Shown here: piece after piece, positions 5,027 to 5,393 of the stretch
How the letters are laid out: every line of letters begins with the position of its first letter
Position numbering within the stretch: position 1 is the first letter of the stretch
DNA from: an uncultured Collinsella sp.
Lineage (GTDB): Bacteria > Actinomycetota > Coriobacteriia > Coriobacteriales > Coriobacteriaceae
Length of the DNA: 5,393 nucleotides
Assembly: GCA_934655835.1 (NCBI GenBank)
Contig: CAKUHM010000107.1
Location: 1-5,393 of the forward strand
Direction: 5' to 3'
Notes under the pieces: generated by a model
The model's database searches: none
Told to the model about the DNA's origin: nothing
What the model saw: only the letters and a program-made list of their open reading frames with translations
Program-made: the position numbers and the translations under genes

Positions 5027-5393
5027 CGCCGACCTCCTCGGCACCGTCAGCGTTCTTGTTCGCAGCCTCGCGCTTTGCTTTGCGCTCGGCGTTGAGTTCG
5101 GCATCGCTCTCGCGCACCAGCTTGATAATCGCCGCACAGGCCTCCTCACCCACGAGGTCACGGGCGCGGACCGTCAGACGCGTCGCCTCACGCTTGTCGC
5201 CGTCGTTTGCGGCGTCGGTCGCGCACATAATCAGGCAGATCGCAATCTCGGCCGAAGGCGAGGTCGGCACGCCCTGCAGGGCCAGCTCGCCCATCACATG
5301 ATCGTCGCTCTCATCGGCGGCATCCGGATAGGTGGTATGGATCTTGTTGAGCAGGCGCGTCGTATGCGCATCATTGGGCGCCAGGCGCAGCGC
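5016..5393 (-). CDS. Unrecognised protein, C-terminal 125 residues (cut by the right window edge)
   Basis: The frame is open from the right edge and ends at a TAA overlapping the smpB start. The first visible residues, ALRLAPNDAHTTRLLNKIHT, resemble the end of a tetratricopeptide (TPR) helix pair. The middle (about residues 35-65) is mildly hydrophobic and helical in character. The tail from about residue 90 is a highly charged helix-like stretch rich in Lys, Glu and Ala (NAERKAKREAANKNADGAEE). I do not recognise the family. An internal GTG at 5297 could be a start, but the same frame continues upstream without a stop and in the same amino-acid style, so a longer gene is more likely. Placement before smpB with an 11-nt overlap implies co-transcription. 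It is not the RNase R C-terminus often found next to smpB, since no S1 domain is visible. Confidence 0.75.
   Translation of the reverse strand, partial: ALRLAPNDAHTTRLLNKIHTTYPDAADESDDHVMGELALQGVPTSPSAEIAICLIMCATDAANDGDKREATRLTVRARDLVGEEACAAIIKLVRESDAELNAERKAKREAANKNADGAEEVGDAQ

Overview
The window comes from a GC-rich, probably anaerobic actinobacterium. Protein style, strong GAGG-type ribosome sites, a flavin-reductase/rubredoxin pair and dense intergenic palindromes all fit a gut Coriobacteriia genome, most likely Collinsella. That assignment is inference, because no rRNA is present.

Layout. The left edge holds the 5' part of gltB (glutamate synthase large subunit, minus strand). A 498-bp divergent intergenic region follows, containing three tandem copies of a palindromic repeat, here called family A. 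On the plus strand come gpmA (2,3-BPG-dependent phosphoglycerate mutase) and then mntH (NRAMP Mn/Fe transporter). A fourth family A copy lies just after mntH. The rest is on the minus strand. Read in transcription order from the right edge it is: the end of an unrecognised gene, smpB (overlapping it by 11 nt), a nested inverted repeat of a second type (family B), an intrinsic terminator, a flavin reductase gene, an AT-rich promoter gap, a short rubredoxin gene, and its terminator, which faces mntH.

How the genes relate. They are mostly housekeeping: nitrogen assimilation (gltB), glycolysis (gpmA), metal uptake (mntH) and ribosome rescue (smpB). The flavin reductase and rubredoxin together resemble the two halves of the high-molecular-weight rubredoxin (Hrb) that passes electrons to flavodiiron proteins in anaerobes, here encoded as two separate genes.

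The least explained content is intergenic. All four family A elements have 16-17-bp arms (consensus TGTCTCRATYTGTAACA), a loop of exactly 25 nt, and TTT at the exact centre of the loop. Three are arranged with a period of about 80 bp. Family B has four alternating copies of a 9-mer in two long arms. No associated transposase or nuclease gene is visible here, so their origin and role remain open.
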